Origin: Planctomycetaceae bacterium | Lineage (GTDB): Bacteria; Planctomycetota; Planctomycetia; Pirellulales; Pirellulaceae | NCBI GenBank assembly: GCA_020638995.1 | Contig: JACKHM010000003.1 | Coordinates: 310,001 to 374,000, forward strand | DNA: 64,000 nucleotides | Direction of reading: 5' to 3' | Part shown: piece after piece, positions 45,501 to 57,400 of the stretch | Position numbering within the stretch: position 1 is the first letter of the stretch | Layout of the letters: each line of letters begins with the position of its first letter | Translations under genes and position numbers: made by a program | Notes under the pieces: generated by a model | What the model was told of the DNA's origin: nothing | The model's input: only the letters and a program-made list of their open reading frames with translations | Databases searched by the model: none

Positions 45501-46066
45501 AACCAGTGCCAGGCGTTAGCGCGAAGATCGTTGACCTCGATAGCGGCGAGGAGCTGGGAGCCAATACGCCAGGCATGTTGATGATCACTGGCCCCAACGT
45601 CATGAAAGGCTATCTTGGACGCGAAGACTTGACGGCAGATGTCATCAAGGACGGGTGGTACGTCACGGGCGACGTCGCAGTCATCGACGACGACGGATTT
45701 ATCAAGATCACCGGGCGAGAAAGCCGCTTCTCGAAAATCGGCGGCGAAATGGTACCGCACATTAAAATTGAAGAGGAACTGAACGAGTTGCTGAATGCAG
45801 ACGAACAGCTGTTGGCAGCCGTGACCGCTGTTCCCGATGCCAAAAAGGGAGAACGGTTGATCGTGATTCACACGACGCTGAACCTGTCGGTCGACGAGTT
45901 GCGAAAAGGATTATCGGAACGTGGGCTGCCCAACATTTTCATTCCAGGGGGAGACAGTTTCCTTGAGGTCGAGTCGCTACCTGTGCTCGGCACCGGCAAG
46001 CTGGACTTGAAGGCCGTCAAGCAATTGGCAATAGAGAAGTTTGCCGCAGGAGACGCCGAGGCATAG
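42551..46066 (+). CDS. MFS-PlsC-AMP ligase fusion (LplT-Aas type)
   Basis: A 1171-residue three-part protein. Residues about 20-430 are an MFS transporter of the LplT lysophospholipid type (QLLTATNDNVFRWLVIGIGK, LAAPAGYLADRFSKRTVI). Residues about 450-650 are a PlsC acyltransferase with NHVSWIDAVML (the H-x4-D site, near 474) and FPEGAITRTG. The remainder is an AMP-forming acyl-ACP ligase with FTSGSTGTPKGVMLTHAN (near 812), GYGTTELSPLVSV and GWYVTGDVAVIDDDGF. In E. coli LplT and Aas are separate but adjacent and together import and reacylate lysophospholipids; here all three steps sit in one chain. It appears to be monocistronic. Confidence 0.9.
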   Translation: MASADNAVIADDSSDKLQQGSLRSASFVGLLLTQLLTATNDNVFRWLVIGIGKDYYPDNVSAVLTAGSACFLLPYLLLAAPAGYLADRFSKRTVIVACKVAEVIIMVLGIGAILLGSPIVLFVVVALMGAQSALFSPSKLGSIPEMLKSEKISAANGAIGLTTVISTVVGTVVGLVLSDVTGDKGQTGWWISASVLIGIAVIGWLFSLLIARLPAADPTRRFPWDAPQQTFRDLRVLASDRPLLRVALGLMFFWSLGLLANLNIDQFAMEGGALRESDKAPLMIGLVFGIGFGSVLAGIWSGGRVELGIVPLGAAGIALSSLLLFTVQGTIISPTETVTVGFILACLFLTGLGFSAGLFDVPLSSYMQHRSPPEQRGAILAASNFLTFSGMLVMSFLYLGMRVPLESGKPLLSAPQIFLIGGIMTLPVFVYIVCLLPQATIRFLVWLLSRTIYRVRIVGRENLPETGGALLVPNHVSWIDAVMLLLTTSRPIRIIAYAGNFDSRLLQWWAKMWGAILLGDNPKAIIRALKTATEALSNGELVCIFPEGAITRTGQLQAFKPGMMKILKGTSAPVVPVYLDGLWGSVFSFDRGKFFWKWPRRWPYRISIHFGQAISDPNDVHYIRRVVQDLGANAVRERSEKTVALVETFIRRCKKRCCKVKVADSMGGQLSGGQLLIRTLVLRRLLRRHVLQQDEQHVGLLLPPSLGGVVANMALSCDRRTTVNLNYTVSSEVLNACIAHAGIKHVLTSRKFMEKMNFDLNTEIVYLEDFKDKPTAGDKLLSAIAAYLVPAKLLAKLLGAHKSQGNDVLTVIFTSGSTGTPKGVMLTHANIASQVDAIEQVASLTHRDVFIGTLPFFHSLGFTVTLWAAMTLDLKAAYHFSPLDAKQVGKLCKQHGGTLLLSTPTFLRGYLRRCEPDELKSLEVIVTGAEKLPKDVADKFEQRFGVRPVEGYGTTELSPLVSVNVPPSRSTGIVTDCKEGTVGQPVPGVSAKIVDLDSGEELGANTPGMLMITGPNVMKGYLGREDLTADVIKDGWYVTGDVAVIDDDGFIKITGRESRFSKIGGEMVPHIKIEEELNELLNADEQLLAAVTAVPDAKKGERLIVIHTTLNLSVDELRKGLSERGLPNIFIPGGDSFLEVESLPVLGTGKLDLKAVKQLAIEKFAAGDAEA

Positions 46067-46126
46067 CTTTCGTCCGACGTCTTTGTCACGGGGTCTTACT
46101 CACGAGGTCGCCGGGTGATTCCGCGG

Positions 46127-47122
46127 TCATTCGGCGAGCACCAACCCTTCGACAACACTCCTCAATCCGCGTACGACACGGGCCATCTTTTCAAAGTCAA
46201 TTTTATCGACGGTGTCGTCCGGCGTGTGGTAGTGCTTATACCGAAACGGCGCCGTGTCTGTGACCATCAAGGCGGGATAGCCTTCTTGCCAGAACGGCCA
46301 ATGGTCCGACCTGCCGATATCGGACATGGCTTCTGGCAACGCTCCGCCCTCCGACGGAAATGACTCGCTACGACGAAAGGTTCCTGTGACTTGCCGCACG
46401 ATTTGGCTGTAACGAGTGTTGCCGATAAACGCAATGAAGTTGCCTGCCGATGGGTAGATCCAGTGGAGCAACGGTGGATATTTTTGGCTCCCCGGAGCAT
46501 CGCAGTAATACCCAATCGTTTCGAGGCTGAGCATCGCGACAACCTCCTCGCGTCGCTCGCGACAACGACGGGCATAAACCCACGAACCCATGCGGCCCGT
46601 ATGAGCATAGGGCTCTTCCTCGTTGACAAACGCAACGAACCGAAGCGTTCGATCCGGTCGTGTCTTCGAGAATGTGCGAGCGAGACTCAGCACGGCAGCA
46701 ATTCCACTGGCGTTGTCATTCGCAGCTGGACAGCCCGCCACCGAATCATAGTGTGCGCCGATAACAACGATCTCCTGGGGTTTCGACGCGCCGACGATCT
46801 CGACTTCTAGATTGGCGCAGTTGACACCATCCACGTCATACTCCTGACGTGCAACCGTGAAGTCAGCTTCGGCAAACTGCGACTCGATATACTCGCGGGC
46901 TTGTGCCAATTCTTGAGGACAGAATCGTACGTTCCTTTCACCGATGACCTCGGCAAGGTGCGTGACGTGACGGGAAAGTTCAGAGACTAGTATCAAGAGC
47001 TCTTCGTCAGCCGGTGGCAACGTGCCGCGGTAGCTCCGTCCCGGCATTCGAACCATATTCCACGCCGCACAAACGCAGTCACGCAACAGTTGGCAGCGAT
47101 TCGTTTTTGCTCGCTTATTCAT
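46127..47122 (-). CDS. M28-family zinc aminopeptidase-like protein
   Basis: A 331-residue peptidase starting at ATG 47122; longer frames would overlap the phosphatase gene upstream. The di-zinc site is visible as GAHYDSVAGCPAANDNASG (His and Asp ligands) and VAFVNEEEPYAHTG (Glu pair), with later ligands in IGRSDHWPFWQEGYPA and YHTPDDTVDKI. M28 enzymes remove N-terminal residues or cleave glutamyl substrates. No Sec signal is obvious, though the N-terminus is Cys-rich (LLRDCVCAAWN). It follows the phosphatase gene by 11 bases. Confidence 0.87.
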   Translation of the reverse strand: MNKRAKTNRCQLLRDCVCAAWNMVRMPGRSYRGTLPPADEELLILVSELSRHVTHLAEVIGERNVRFCPQELAQAREYIESQFAEADFTVARQEYDVDGVNCANLEVEIVGASKPQEIVVIGAHYDSVAGCPAANDNASGIAAVLSLARTFSKTRPDRTLRFVAFVNEEEPYAHTGRMGSWVYARRCRERREEVVAMLSLETIGYYCDAPGSQKYPPLLHWIYPSAGNFIAFIGNTRYSQIVRQVTGTFRRSESFPSEGGALPEAMSDIGRSDHWPFWQEGYPALMVTDTAPFRYKHYHTPDDTVDKIDFEKMARVVRGLRSVVEGLVLAE

Positions 47123-47133
47123 GCTGGCTCGGG

Positions 47134-48072
47134 CTACACTCGCTGGGCGTTCGATACGGCGGCAAGGACAAAGTGTGAGGCATCTAGCGTCGACTCGCCT
47201 CTCCAACGATAGGCACACAGACGACCGCCCTTCGCGACGCTGTAATCGAGGCACGCGACATTTGCGGCGAGTGGTTTTGGTGTACCACGCAACCAGTAGT
47301 GGCCAACGAATACAGGGGGCGCATCCGGCGAGTAGATACGAGCGGCGAGGCGGGCCGATTCCGGAAGCGGATGATTGGGAAAGCCCGCCTCGGCGGACAA
47401 CGCATATTCAGAATAGTTCTTGCCGACAGGCGACTCGTACCAACGGACACGCATCTTGCGGCGAGGAGTCCCCTCTTTGTCACATACAGCGATACCTTCG
47501 GGCAAAGCGATCTCAGGGCCTTTGAGTACATCTTCGATGGCTCGGAACAACCGCGAATGTTGATCGGTCGCTTCGCGCATGAACTCAGGGGTGAATCTTC
47601 CATACTTGTCGAGCGACGACTCTATGCAATCGATCCCCTCACGATCCCAGCACGCGTGAACAACGCGAACACCGTCGAGTTCCAGGGTCACAGGCAACTT
47701 CTTGAACCATTCCAAATATTCCGCCAATTCGCTGTCACGCAACTGGGTCAGGGTTGCATGATGCTGGCGATTGTTCTTTTCCGAGTGCGGTCGCAGGAAG
47801 TCCTTCGGCGACTGGGGGTCGGACGTATGGTAAGCGATCGCGTTGAACTCGTGATTTCCCATGACGGCCACCGCCGAGCCACTCTCGACCATCGCTCGAA
47901 CGATGTGCAACGTCTCGCGGATCTTTGGGCCGCGATCCACGAAGTCGCCCACGAATACAGCTTGTCGCCCGGGATGACGAAAAGTGCCGCCCGAATCTTG
48001 GTATCCGAGTTCTCTAAGCAAGGCGGAAAGCGCGTCCGCGTGTCCGTGAATGTCACCGATCAAATCATACAT
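47134..48072 (-). CDS. Metallophosphatase (PrpE/ApaH-like)
   Basis: A 312-residue calcineurin-like phosphoesterase. The three PPP-family motifs are intact: GDIHGHADAL at the N-terminus, GDFVDRGPKIRET, and GNHEFNAIAYH. A later VGHYWLRGTPKPL supplies another metal ligand. Bacterial relatives act as protein phosphatases or dinucleoside polyphosphate hydrolases; which applies is not decided by sequence. It is the first gene of a two-gene unit with the M28 peptidase and is divergent from the giant exoprotein. Confidence 0.85.
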   Translation of the reverse strand: MYDLIGDIHGHADALSALLRELGYQDSGGTFRHPGRQAVFVGDFVDRGPKIRETLHIVRAMVESGSAVAVMGNHEFNAIAYHTSDPQSPKDFLRPHSEKNNRQHHATLTQLRDSELAEYLEWFKKLPVTLELDGVRVVHACWDREGIDCIESSLDKYGRFTPEFMREATDQHSRLFRAIEDVLKGPEIALPEGIAVCDKEGTPRRKMRVRWYESPVGKNYSEYALSAEAGFPNHPLPESARLAARIYSPDAPPVFVGHYWLRGTPKPLAANVACLDYSVAKGGRLCAYRWRGESTLDASHFVLAAVSNAQRV

Positions 48073-48437
48073 TAGGCAGCCTTTGGTTCCCGGCCCAAGA
48101 GTATACTCAATGCGGTTGAAGTTGGCACATTAGTGAAGTGATGGACGCAATCCGCTCTCCCGTTGGTCGAACTCACGGTGCGACATCCTCAAACGACTGC
48201 GAGATAACAGAAATCTCTCCGCTGCTCCATGCTGAGCGAGTCGGGTTGTGCCAGGTGTTCCGGTTGTAGCGTTTTGGTAACGAAAATCCGTTGCGAAAGG
48301 TCAACCGCTTGTTGCTTTTTTTCGTCATCGTCCCGAACGGTGAGGTAGAGTTTCAACGTCTTGCGAAATAGGTGCTGCGCGCAAGATGCGTTGAGTATGC
48401 GTGGCGTTGCGGGTTTGAACGACAAACGGAGTGTGTC
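48073..48437. other. Promoter region of the giant exoprotein gene
   Basis: 365 bases between the phosphatase (minus) and the giant gene (plus). No credible frame or RNA gene. GGAG lies eight bases before the GTG at 48438 and probably forms the ribosome site. No sigma boxes or strong hairpin can be assigned. Confidence 0.4.
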
Positions 48438-51400
48438 GTGTTCGGCAGCTGGAAATGGTTACGAAAGCGCAGGACGCAGCGGGCTGGAGACCGCCGCGAG
48501 ACTCCCGCGTTGCGCGCCATTGACGCTCAACTGCTCGAAGATCGCGTACTCTTCAACGCGGCACCGATCGATCTCGATGCAATGCAAGCCGCAGACGCCT
48601 CGGATACCTCGCACGCGGTCCTCGATGCGCTGGAGGCCATCTCCACAGCACTGCACGCCCAGGAATCATTTGCGAGTATTCCGTCTTCGCCGGACACGGT
48701 TGAGGCAGATGCTGGCGCATCCGATATCGATATCGATGTTGATTCCAGCGATGAAGTGCCTTCCGAGGAGTATTTCGACGGCGACGCTGAAAATGTTTCA
48801 AGTGAGACGCTCGAAATCGTCTTCATTGATCGCTCGGTCGACGATTACCAGACGCTCGTCGACGACCTGCAATCGGCGAGCCACGCCGCTCGCTTCGAGA
48901 TTGTGTTCATTGAAGCCAACGAGGACGGTGTCGAGAAGATTACTGACGCTTTGTCTGAGCGGGGAGGCTACGATGCGATTCACATCGTTTCGCACGGCAA
49001 CGGCCTCGGCATCAGACTTGGCGAAGCATGGCTGTCCAGCTCGACCCTGGATTTTTACGCTGAAGACATTGGTTCATGGGGCGAATCGTTGGGTGAGACG
49101 GGCGATCTTTTGTTCTACGGCTGTGATCTAGCGGAGAGCTCCCAAGGCCGTGCGCTGCTGGAGTCGGTCAGCGAATTGTGCGACTGTGACGTCGCGGCCA
49201 GCACCGACGCTACGGGACAGGACTTGCTGGGCGGTGATTGGGAGTTGGAACACCGTGACGGTTCGATGGAATGCAACCTGATCGTCGCTGACGGGGCGAG
49301 TACGAGTTGGCAAGATGATTTGACGACAACCAACAAGACGATGACGACGGTTGGGGATCATGGAGACGTAAGCGACTTCTCCGCGTTTCCCCTCGGCCCT
49401 GACGCCGTTGACGTTGCGCCCGCCGATGTGGTCAGTACGACTGACACCAACTTCACCACAGCCGCTGCGGACAATCGTGTTGACGGCGAGTTTGCGGACC
49501 TTGTCGATGTTGTCCTGATCGATTCCCAGCTTCAGGATAGTCATCTGTTGACGCAGGCCGTGTTGCCAAGTACCCAGGTGTTTGTGTACGACAGCCTGTG
49601 GGACACGTCGCACGATGTCTTATCAAACGTGATCGATTGGGCAGAGACGCAAACGACCCAGATCCACTCCTTAGCGATCGTTTCACACAGCGCGCCGGGT
49701 GCTTTTGAGTTGGGTAATCAATGGATTACCACGGCCAATCTGGATCAATCAGCAGCGGACTGGGGACGACTCGGACAGGTACTGGCAAAAGGGGCGACGG
49801 TTGCGATTTATGGGTGTGATGCGGCCGTTGCCGGGAGTGACGGAAGTGAGTTGGTGGATGAACTCTCGCTCCTGGTTGGTGTTGATGTTTTCGCCTCGAA
49901 CGAATTGGTTGGCCAACAGAGTGACTGGGCCTCGGACGTTAGCTCTTCCGCACAAGAGAGCAACGGACGATTGCAGTTCAGCGACCTGGACGGCCACGTG
50001 GTGAGCTTCGGGCAAAGCTCGATCATTGTGGCAGCGTCGGACCATGCGCTGCAGGTAGAGTTTGTAGGCTCGAATCTGGCGGATCCGGTGGCAACGAGCG
50101 CCGGCAACAGCGCCGATGCGTCGCCAGATGCCACGCAGCCTTTGATGCACGCCACGTACGTTGGCCTGTGGGATGGCGTGACGGCGGTTTATGACTCGCA
50201 GGATGGAGCGATCCTCAAGAGCACGTACTACGTCGACGCGAATGCGGGCGAAAACGCCGTCGATCAGATTCACCTGCACTACAATCGCGATCTCGATCTT
50301 GACGCCGATGGGAACTTGGTCATTGCGTACGAGCACGGTGCCATGATCGACTCGGCACCAGTGGCCTGGCAGGACATCGACGGCCAGCGGCAATATGTCG
50401 ATGTGTCCTATGTGCTGCTGGGCGACAATGACGTCGGCTTCTCGGTGGGCAAGTACGATGACAACTATGCTCTTGTGATCGACCCCACGCTCACCTGGAA
50501 CACGTTCCTCGGGGGCACGGGGATCGATTACGGAAAGGCCGTTGCCGTGGATGGCAGTGGCAATGTTTACGTTGCCGGTTACAGCGGCGCCACTTGGGGT
50601 TCGCCCGTACGAGCCTTCGGCACGGGCAGCGATGCGTTCGTCGCCAAGCTCGACAGTAGCGGCAACTTGCTTTGGAACACGTTCCTGGGCGGCTCGGGGA
50701 ACGCGGATCAGGCCAATGGGATTACGGTGGACGGCAGTGGCAACGTCTACGTCACCGGCGACGCCAACGCCACTTGGGGTTCACCCGTGCGGGCCAAGAG
50801 TACCGGAGTCGATGCTTTCGTCGCCAAACTGGATGGTAGCGGCAACCTGACGTGGAACACGTTCCTCGGCGGTTCCAGCAATGATTACGGCTATGGCATC
50901 GCCGTGGATGGCAGCGGCAACGTCTACGTGGATGGAAACAGTTCCGCAACGTGGGGCGCGCCTGTGCGGGGCTACACCAGCGGCGCGGACGCCTTTGCCG
51001 CCAAGCTCAACAGTAGCGGCGCGCTGACCTGGAACACCTTCCTGGGCGGTAGTGGTTCGGACGGAGCGAAAGGTATCGCCGTGGACGGCGGTGGCGACGT
51101 GTATATCGGTGGATTTAGCTCCGCCACTTGGGGCTCGCCCGTACGGTCCTATGGCGGCAGTTTCGACATCATGGCTGCCAAGCTCGACAGCAGTGGCTCA
51201 CTCACGTGGAACACGTTCATGGGGGGAAGTGGTTATGAAGTCGCCGAGGGAATGACGCTGGACAGCGGCGGCAATCTCTATATCGTCGGCTACGGCGACA
51301 CCACCTGGGGCTCGCCCGTGCAGGCTTTCAGTGGCAGCACCAATGCCGTGGCAGTCAAAGTTAGCAATGCCGGCGCGCTGACGTGGAATACATTTCTTGG

Positions 51401-54400
51401 TGGTGGTACTGACTATGGCAGGGGCGTGGCCGTGGATGGCAGTGGCAATGTCCTTGTGGCCGGATACAGCACCTCTGCGTGGGGTTCGCCATGGCGCAGT
51501 TACACCAGCGGCTATGATGCCTTTGTCGCCCAATTGGACAACAGCGGTGGCCGCACCTGGAGTGCGTTTCTCGGCGGTAGCGGGGACGACGTCGGGAACG
51601 CGGTTGCCGTGGACGGCAGCGGTGGCGTCTACGTGGCCGGATATGGTGACGCCACCTGGGGAACGCCAGTGCGAAGTTTCAGCAGCAATTACGACGCCTT
51701 CGTCGCAGCCATCGACGCACCCGTGTCTCATACCGTGACGGTGGACACGACCAGCGACGTTTCCGACGGCGACACGACCAGCATTGACACCTTGCTGGCC
51801 AACAAAGGGGCCGACGGCTTCATTTCGCTCCGCGAAGCAATTGTCGCCGCCAACAATACGGCCAATGGCGCGACGCCCGACGAGATCCACTTCAACATCA
51901 GCGGCGCGGGCCCGCACGTCATCACACTTTCCGGATCGTCACTTCCTACGATTACGGAAGCGGTGTTGATCGACGGCTGGAGCGAGCCCGATTACGCCGG
52001 TACACCGGTGATCGTGATCACCGGCAATGGTACAACCACCAAGGGCTTTGAGCTGACGTCGACTGCGGACGGCAGCACGATCCGCGGGTTTATCATGCGG
52101 AGCTTCATCAACAGTCCGCTCATCATTGATGCCGGGTCCGACGGCAATACGATCGTCGGCAACTACCTGGGGCAGTACAGCAACACCATGTTTGATGGTG
52201 GCGGTTCCGCGGGAAATGGTGGTGCTTCGCTAAGTGTCGCAGGCGCCAACAACATTATCGGTGGCACCACCGACGCCTTGCGGAACGGGTTCGCGGGGCT
52301 GGTTCAGATCACTGGCAACAACAACATTGTCACCGGCAACACGTTTGGTGTCGCTGTCGACAAGGTCACTCCGGTGGTCCACTGGGGACTCAGTGTCTCC
52401 GGTTCGAACAACCAAATCGGGGGCGTCAACGCCGGGGAAGGAAACATCATCACGGCCGGCGCTGGTGCCTCGACAGCCGGAGTTTCCGTCACCGGGGGCA
52501 GCAACAACTTTATTCTCGGCAACCAGATCTACAGCAACAGCGGCCTGGGCATCGACCTGGGAACCTCGGGGGTCACCGCCAACGACTCGGGTGATGGCGA
52601 CACCGGTGCCAATAACCTGCAGAACTTTCCGGTACTGACATCCGCGACCGTGTCCACGTCCGGCACGAACATTGTGGGAACGCTGAACACGAACGCCAGC
52701 ACAACTTACCGGATTGAGTTTTACTCCAATCGTCCGGCCGTGGCCGACGCCGCGAACGGCGAAGGTCGCACGTATCTCGGTTCCACCACGGTCGCCACCA
52801 ATGGATCCGGCAATGGCAGTTTCAATGTGACGCTGGACGCCTGGATCAACTCAGGCGACAAGGTCACCGCGACGGCCACGGTGGATCTCGGCGGGGGGAG
52901 CTACGGCAGTACGTCCGAGTTTGCTGCCAACGTCACGGCAACTTCAGCGGCCAATATTATCGTGGTCGATACGACTAGCGACACCTCAGACGGCACAACG
53001 ACGTCGATCGCCAATCTGCGAAGTGCTCGCGGCGCCGACGGCGTCATCTCGCTGCGCGAAGCCATCGCCGCCACCAACGCCACCGCCGGCGCGGACTACA
53101 TTTTCTTCAACATTCCAACTCCGCTCATCGGCGGTGGCCACACGATCAGCGTGACGAGTGCCTTGCCGGCCATCACGGGCGCCGTGACGCTCAACGCAGC
53201 CACCGAACCCGACTTTGTCACGAACAGCAGCCGCCCGGTAGTCATCCTCGACGGCAACGATATTTCGTCAGACGGACTGGTGTTGTCGAGCACAGCGGAC
53301 GGCAGCACGATTCGGGGATTCGTAATTCGCAATTTCGATGGCGAAGGAATCCAGGTTGACACGGGGTCGTCCGGCAACACGATTGCTGGCAACTACATCG
53401 GCAGCCTGAACAGCGGCGGTACCGATGCCGGTGCCAGCTTCGCGAACGCGAACAACGGGATCCGGGTCAACGGAAACAGCAACACCATCGGTGGAACCAC
53501 CGATGCCGATCGCAATGTCATTTCAGGCAACAGTTCAGCGGGGATCCGCGTCGACGGTACTGGTGCCTATGGCAATCAGATCCTTGGCAACTACATCGGG
53601 ACGGATGTAACCGCGACCGTCGCAATTGGCAACAGTCAGGAAGGCGTGAAGATCACCAATGCCGCCGTGCTGAATTATCTTGGCGGCACAGCCGCGGGCA
53701 GTCGCAATATCATCTCGGGCAACCTGAACGACGGTGTTACCATCGCCGGAGTTGGCACCGACAACAACCGGATTCTGGGCAACTGGATTGGCGTGGACGC
53801 AACCGGCAACACCACGCTGGCCAACGGCGACGATGGCATTCAGATTGGGGCCAACGCCAGCTACAACATTCTCGGCGACGGGACCACCGCCGGACGCAAC
53901 GTAATCGCTGGTAATGCCGACGACGGCGTTCAGCTCTATGATCAGGGCACCAACAACAAGATCCAGGGCAACTATATCGGAGTGGGGTCGGATGGCACCA
54001 CGGCGCTCGGCAATTCGTCAGACGGCATCGAACTTTACACGTCTGCCAATTACAACACGATTGGTGGGACCGATGTGGGAGAGGGAAACATCATTGCCAA
54101 CAATGGTGCGCGAGGCGTCTGGATCCAGAATGGGACGGCGGATTCCATCGGCAACTCGATCCTGGGCAACGAGGTCTACAACAATAGCGGGTTAGGCATC
54201 GATCTCTACGGTACCGGTGTGACGGCCAACGACTCCGGAGACGGCGATACCGGGGCTAACAACCTGCAGAACTTCCCGGTGCTGACCGGCGCGTTCACGA
54301 ATGCTGCGGACACAGTGGCAATCTCGGGTTCGCTTAACAGTACGGCCTACTCGGCATTTCGCATCGAATTCTTCACCAACTCCGGCGGCGGTAACGAAGG

Positions 54401-57400
54401 CGAAACCTACCTAGGCTATCGCAATGTCATCACCGATGGCAGCGGAAACGCTTCCTTTGTCGACTCGTTCGCGGCCAACGTGGCGGTCGGCCAGAACATT
54501 ACAGCCACGGCCACTGACCTAGCGACCGGCGATACGTCGGAGTTTAGCAGCGTTGTTGTGACAGCTGGTGCCTTGATTGTCGATACATTGACAGACGTTC
54601 TGGACGGCGACACGTCGTCTATCGCCAACCTGCTTTCGAATAAGGGAGCCGACGGATTCATCTCGTTGCGTGAAGCCATTCGAGCGACGAATAACACGGC
54701 TGGTCACGATGGAATCTTACTATCGGATGGTACTTATACCCTAACCCGATCCGGCACGGGTGAAGGTTCCGCGAACACGGGAGACCTGGATGTCAATCAA
54801 GATTTGACCATCTTCGGGACAGGGGCCACCAGTACGATCATCGACGGTAACTCCTTGGATCGGGTCTTTGACGTCGTTGCTGCCGGTTCAGATCTTTACA
54901 TGACTGGCTTAACCGTCACCGGCGGAGCGCTTGGCGCCAATGGTGGCGGCATCCGCGTTCAATCCGGCACGAGCCTCGTGGCGACCGAGTCGATCATCTC
55001 TGGAAACGTCGCAGCAGGAGTTTCCGGCGGCGGCATCGCCAACGATGGAACCGTGTTCCTTGATCAGGTTCGAGTGACGGGCAATACCGCGGACGAAGGC
55101 GGCGGCTTGGAAAACGTGGGAACCGCGTTGATCACCAATTCGCTCTTTGACGCCAACAACGCGACCAGCAACGGCGGCGGCATCCAGTCGAAGGACGGCA
55201 CGTCGAACCTGACCATGTTCAACGTGACGCTGAGCGGCAACTCGGCCAGCGCAGAAGGCGGCGGCGCCTATCTCGCGAACACCGCCGTCATTGCGAGCAC
55301 GACGATCACAGACAATACGGCGGTGGTCGGAAACGGACTGCGCATTGCAAGCGGTACGATCAACATCTCCAACACTATTCTGGCCGGAAACGGCGCGGCG
55401 GACGTATCGGGCACCGTGACCAGCGGCGGATACAACATCATCGGTAATACCAGTGGTAGCAGCGGCTGGAACGGCAACGACCAACAAAACGTCGATCCAC
55501 TGCTGTCCGCGTTGGGTGATTTCGGCGGTCCGACGTTCACCCACGCGCTGCTTTCCGGCAGCCCGGCTGAGGACGCTGGCAATCCGGCCGCCACGCTGGC
55601 CTTCGATCAACGTAGCGTGGCCCGCGACGATGGCATGATCGACGTGGGAGCCTTCGAGGGAACCGTCACCATCAGTACGCTGACCGTCGATACGACCAGC
55701 GACGTGGCTGACGGCGATACATCCAGCATCTCCGCGCTACTGGCCAGTAAGGGCGCGGACGGAAAAATCTCGCTCCGCGAAGCGATCACCGCCACGAATA
55801 ACACGGCTAACGGGCCTACACCGGACGAGATTCACTTCAACATTGCCGGCGCTGGGCCCCATACGATCAATGTTCTCTCGATCCTTCCCACGATCTCTGA
55901 CGCAGTGATCGTTGATGGGTGGACTGAGCCCGACTTCGTGAACGCTCCGGTCATCGTGCTTAACGGCAGTGGAGCAGGAGCCGTACACGGACTGACACTG
56001 ACGGCCAACAACTCGACGATCCGCGGCCTGGTGATTCACAGCTTCGGCGTCAATGGTCTGTTGCTCAACAGTGGTGCATCGAACAACACGATCGTCGGCA
56101 ATTACATCGGTACCGACGTGACTGGAACCGTTGATCTGGGCAATGCGTCCCACGGCATTTCGATCAACAATAATTCCAACAACAACACGATCGGCGGGAC
56201 CGGAGCCAATGAACAGAACGTGATTTCCGGAAACAATTCGTCGGGCATCAACATCAATAATGGCTCTTCCGGCAACACGGTCATCGGCAACATCATCGGT
56301 CTCAACGCTGCTGGGACAGCCGACCTGGGGAACAGTTCTTACGGAGTTGTGATTGGAGCCGCGGCGGCCGCCGACAATAACATCATTGGTGGCACCACCA
56401 CGGCGGTACGCAACATCATTTCCGGCAACGATGTTAATGGAATTCGTCTTACTTCCGGCACCGGCAACGTCGTTCAAGGCAATTACATCGGCACGGATAT
56501 CACTGGCACTCTGGATCGAGGCAATGCCGACGCTGGTGTCTATGTTCTGTCCGACAGCAACACGATCGGCGGAAGCGCTACCGGCGCCGGCAACGTCATC
56601 TCGGGCAACGACGCCCAGGGAGTTCGCATTGAGAATGCAGATGGCAACACGATTCAAGGCAACTTCATTGGCGTGAACGCCGCTGGAACAGCCGCGCTCG
56701 GAAACTCCAGTGACGGAATTCAACTCGTCGTCGATGCGGATTCGAATACGATTGGCGGCACGACGGCAGGCGCGAGAAACATCATCAGCGCCAACGGGGG
56801 CGAAGGGATCAAGATCGACGCATCGACACTGAACGTCGTGCAAGGAAACTATATCGGTCTGGGCAGTGACGGTTCGACGTCGCTGGGAAATGCGTTTGAC
56901 GGAATCCACATCGCCTCGGGAGCGACGAATAACACCATCGGCGGCACCGCGGCGGGCGCGAGAAACGTCATCAGCGCCAATACGTCCAAAGGTGTGCAAA
57001 TCGAAGGTTCAGGGACGTCCGGTAACATTGTGCAGGGAAACCGCATCGGCAGGGACGTGACGGGAGTGCTGGACCGTCCCAACAGCGTTGGCGTGTCGAT
57101 TCAGAACTCCGCGACCAGCAACATGATTGGTGGAGCGATCGCAGGAGCTACCAACATCATTGCGGGGAATACAGGCGATGGCATCGAGGTTCTGGGGGCC
57201 TCGACGACTGATAATGCCGTACTGCAAAACCTGATGGTGGCCAATGGCGGCCTGGCGATCGACATCAACAACGATGGCGTCACGGCCAACGACGCCGGGG
57301 ACGGTGACGGCGGCGCAAATGGCCTGCAGAACTTCCCCGTGCTGACGGCCGCCTTCACCTCGAACGCATCGGTCGGTATCGCCGGATCACTGAACAGCAC

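Noticed and set aside
48189..48425. 78-codon minus-strand frame upstream of the giant gene
   Set aside because: No ribosome site or family pattern; it sits in a divergent promoter region.
50490..51725. Regular 177-bp repeats that could suggest a CRISPR or satellite
   Set aside because: The repeats are in frame, encode SBBP blades and have no short repeat plus unique spacer structure.
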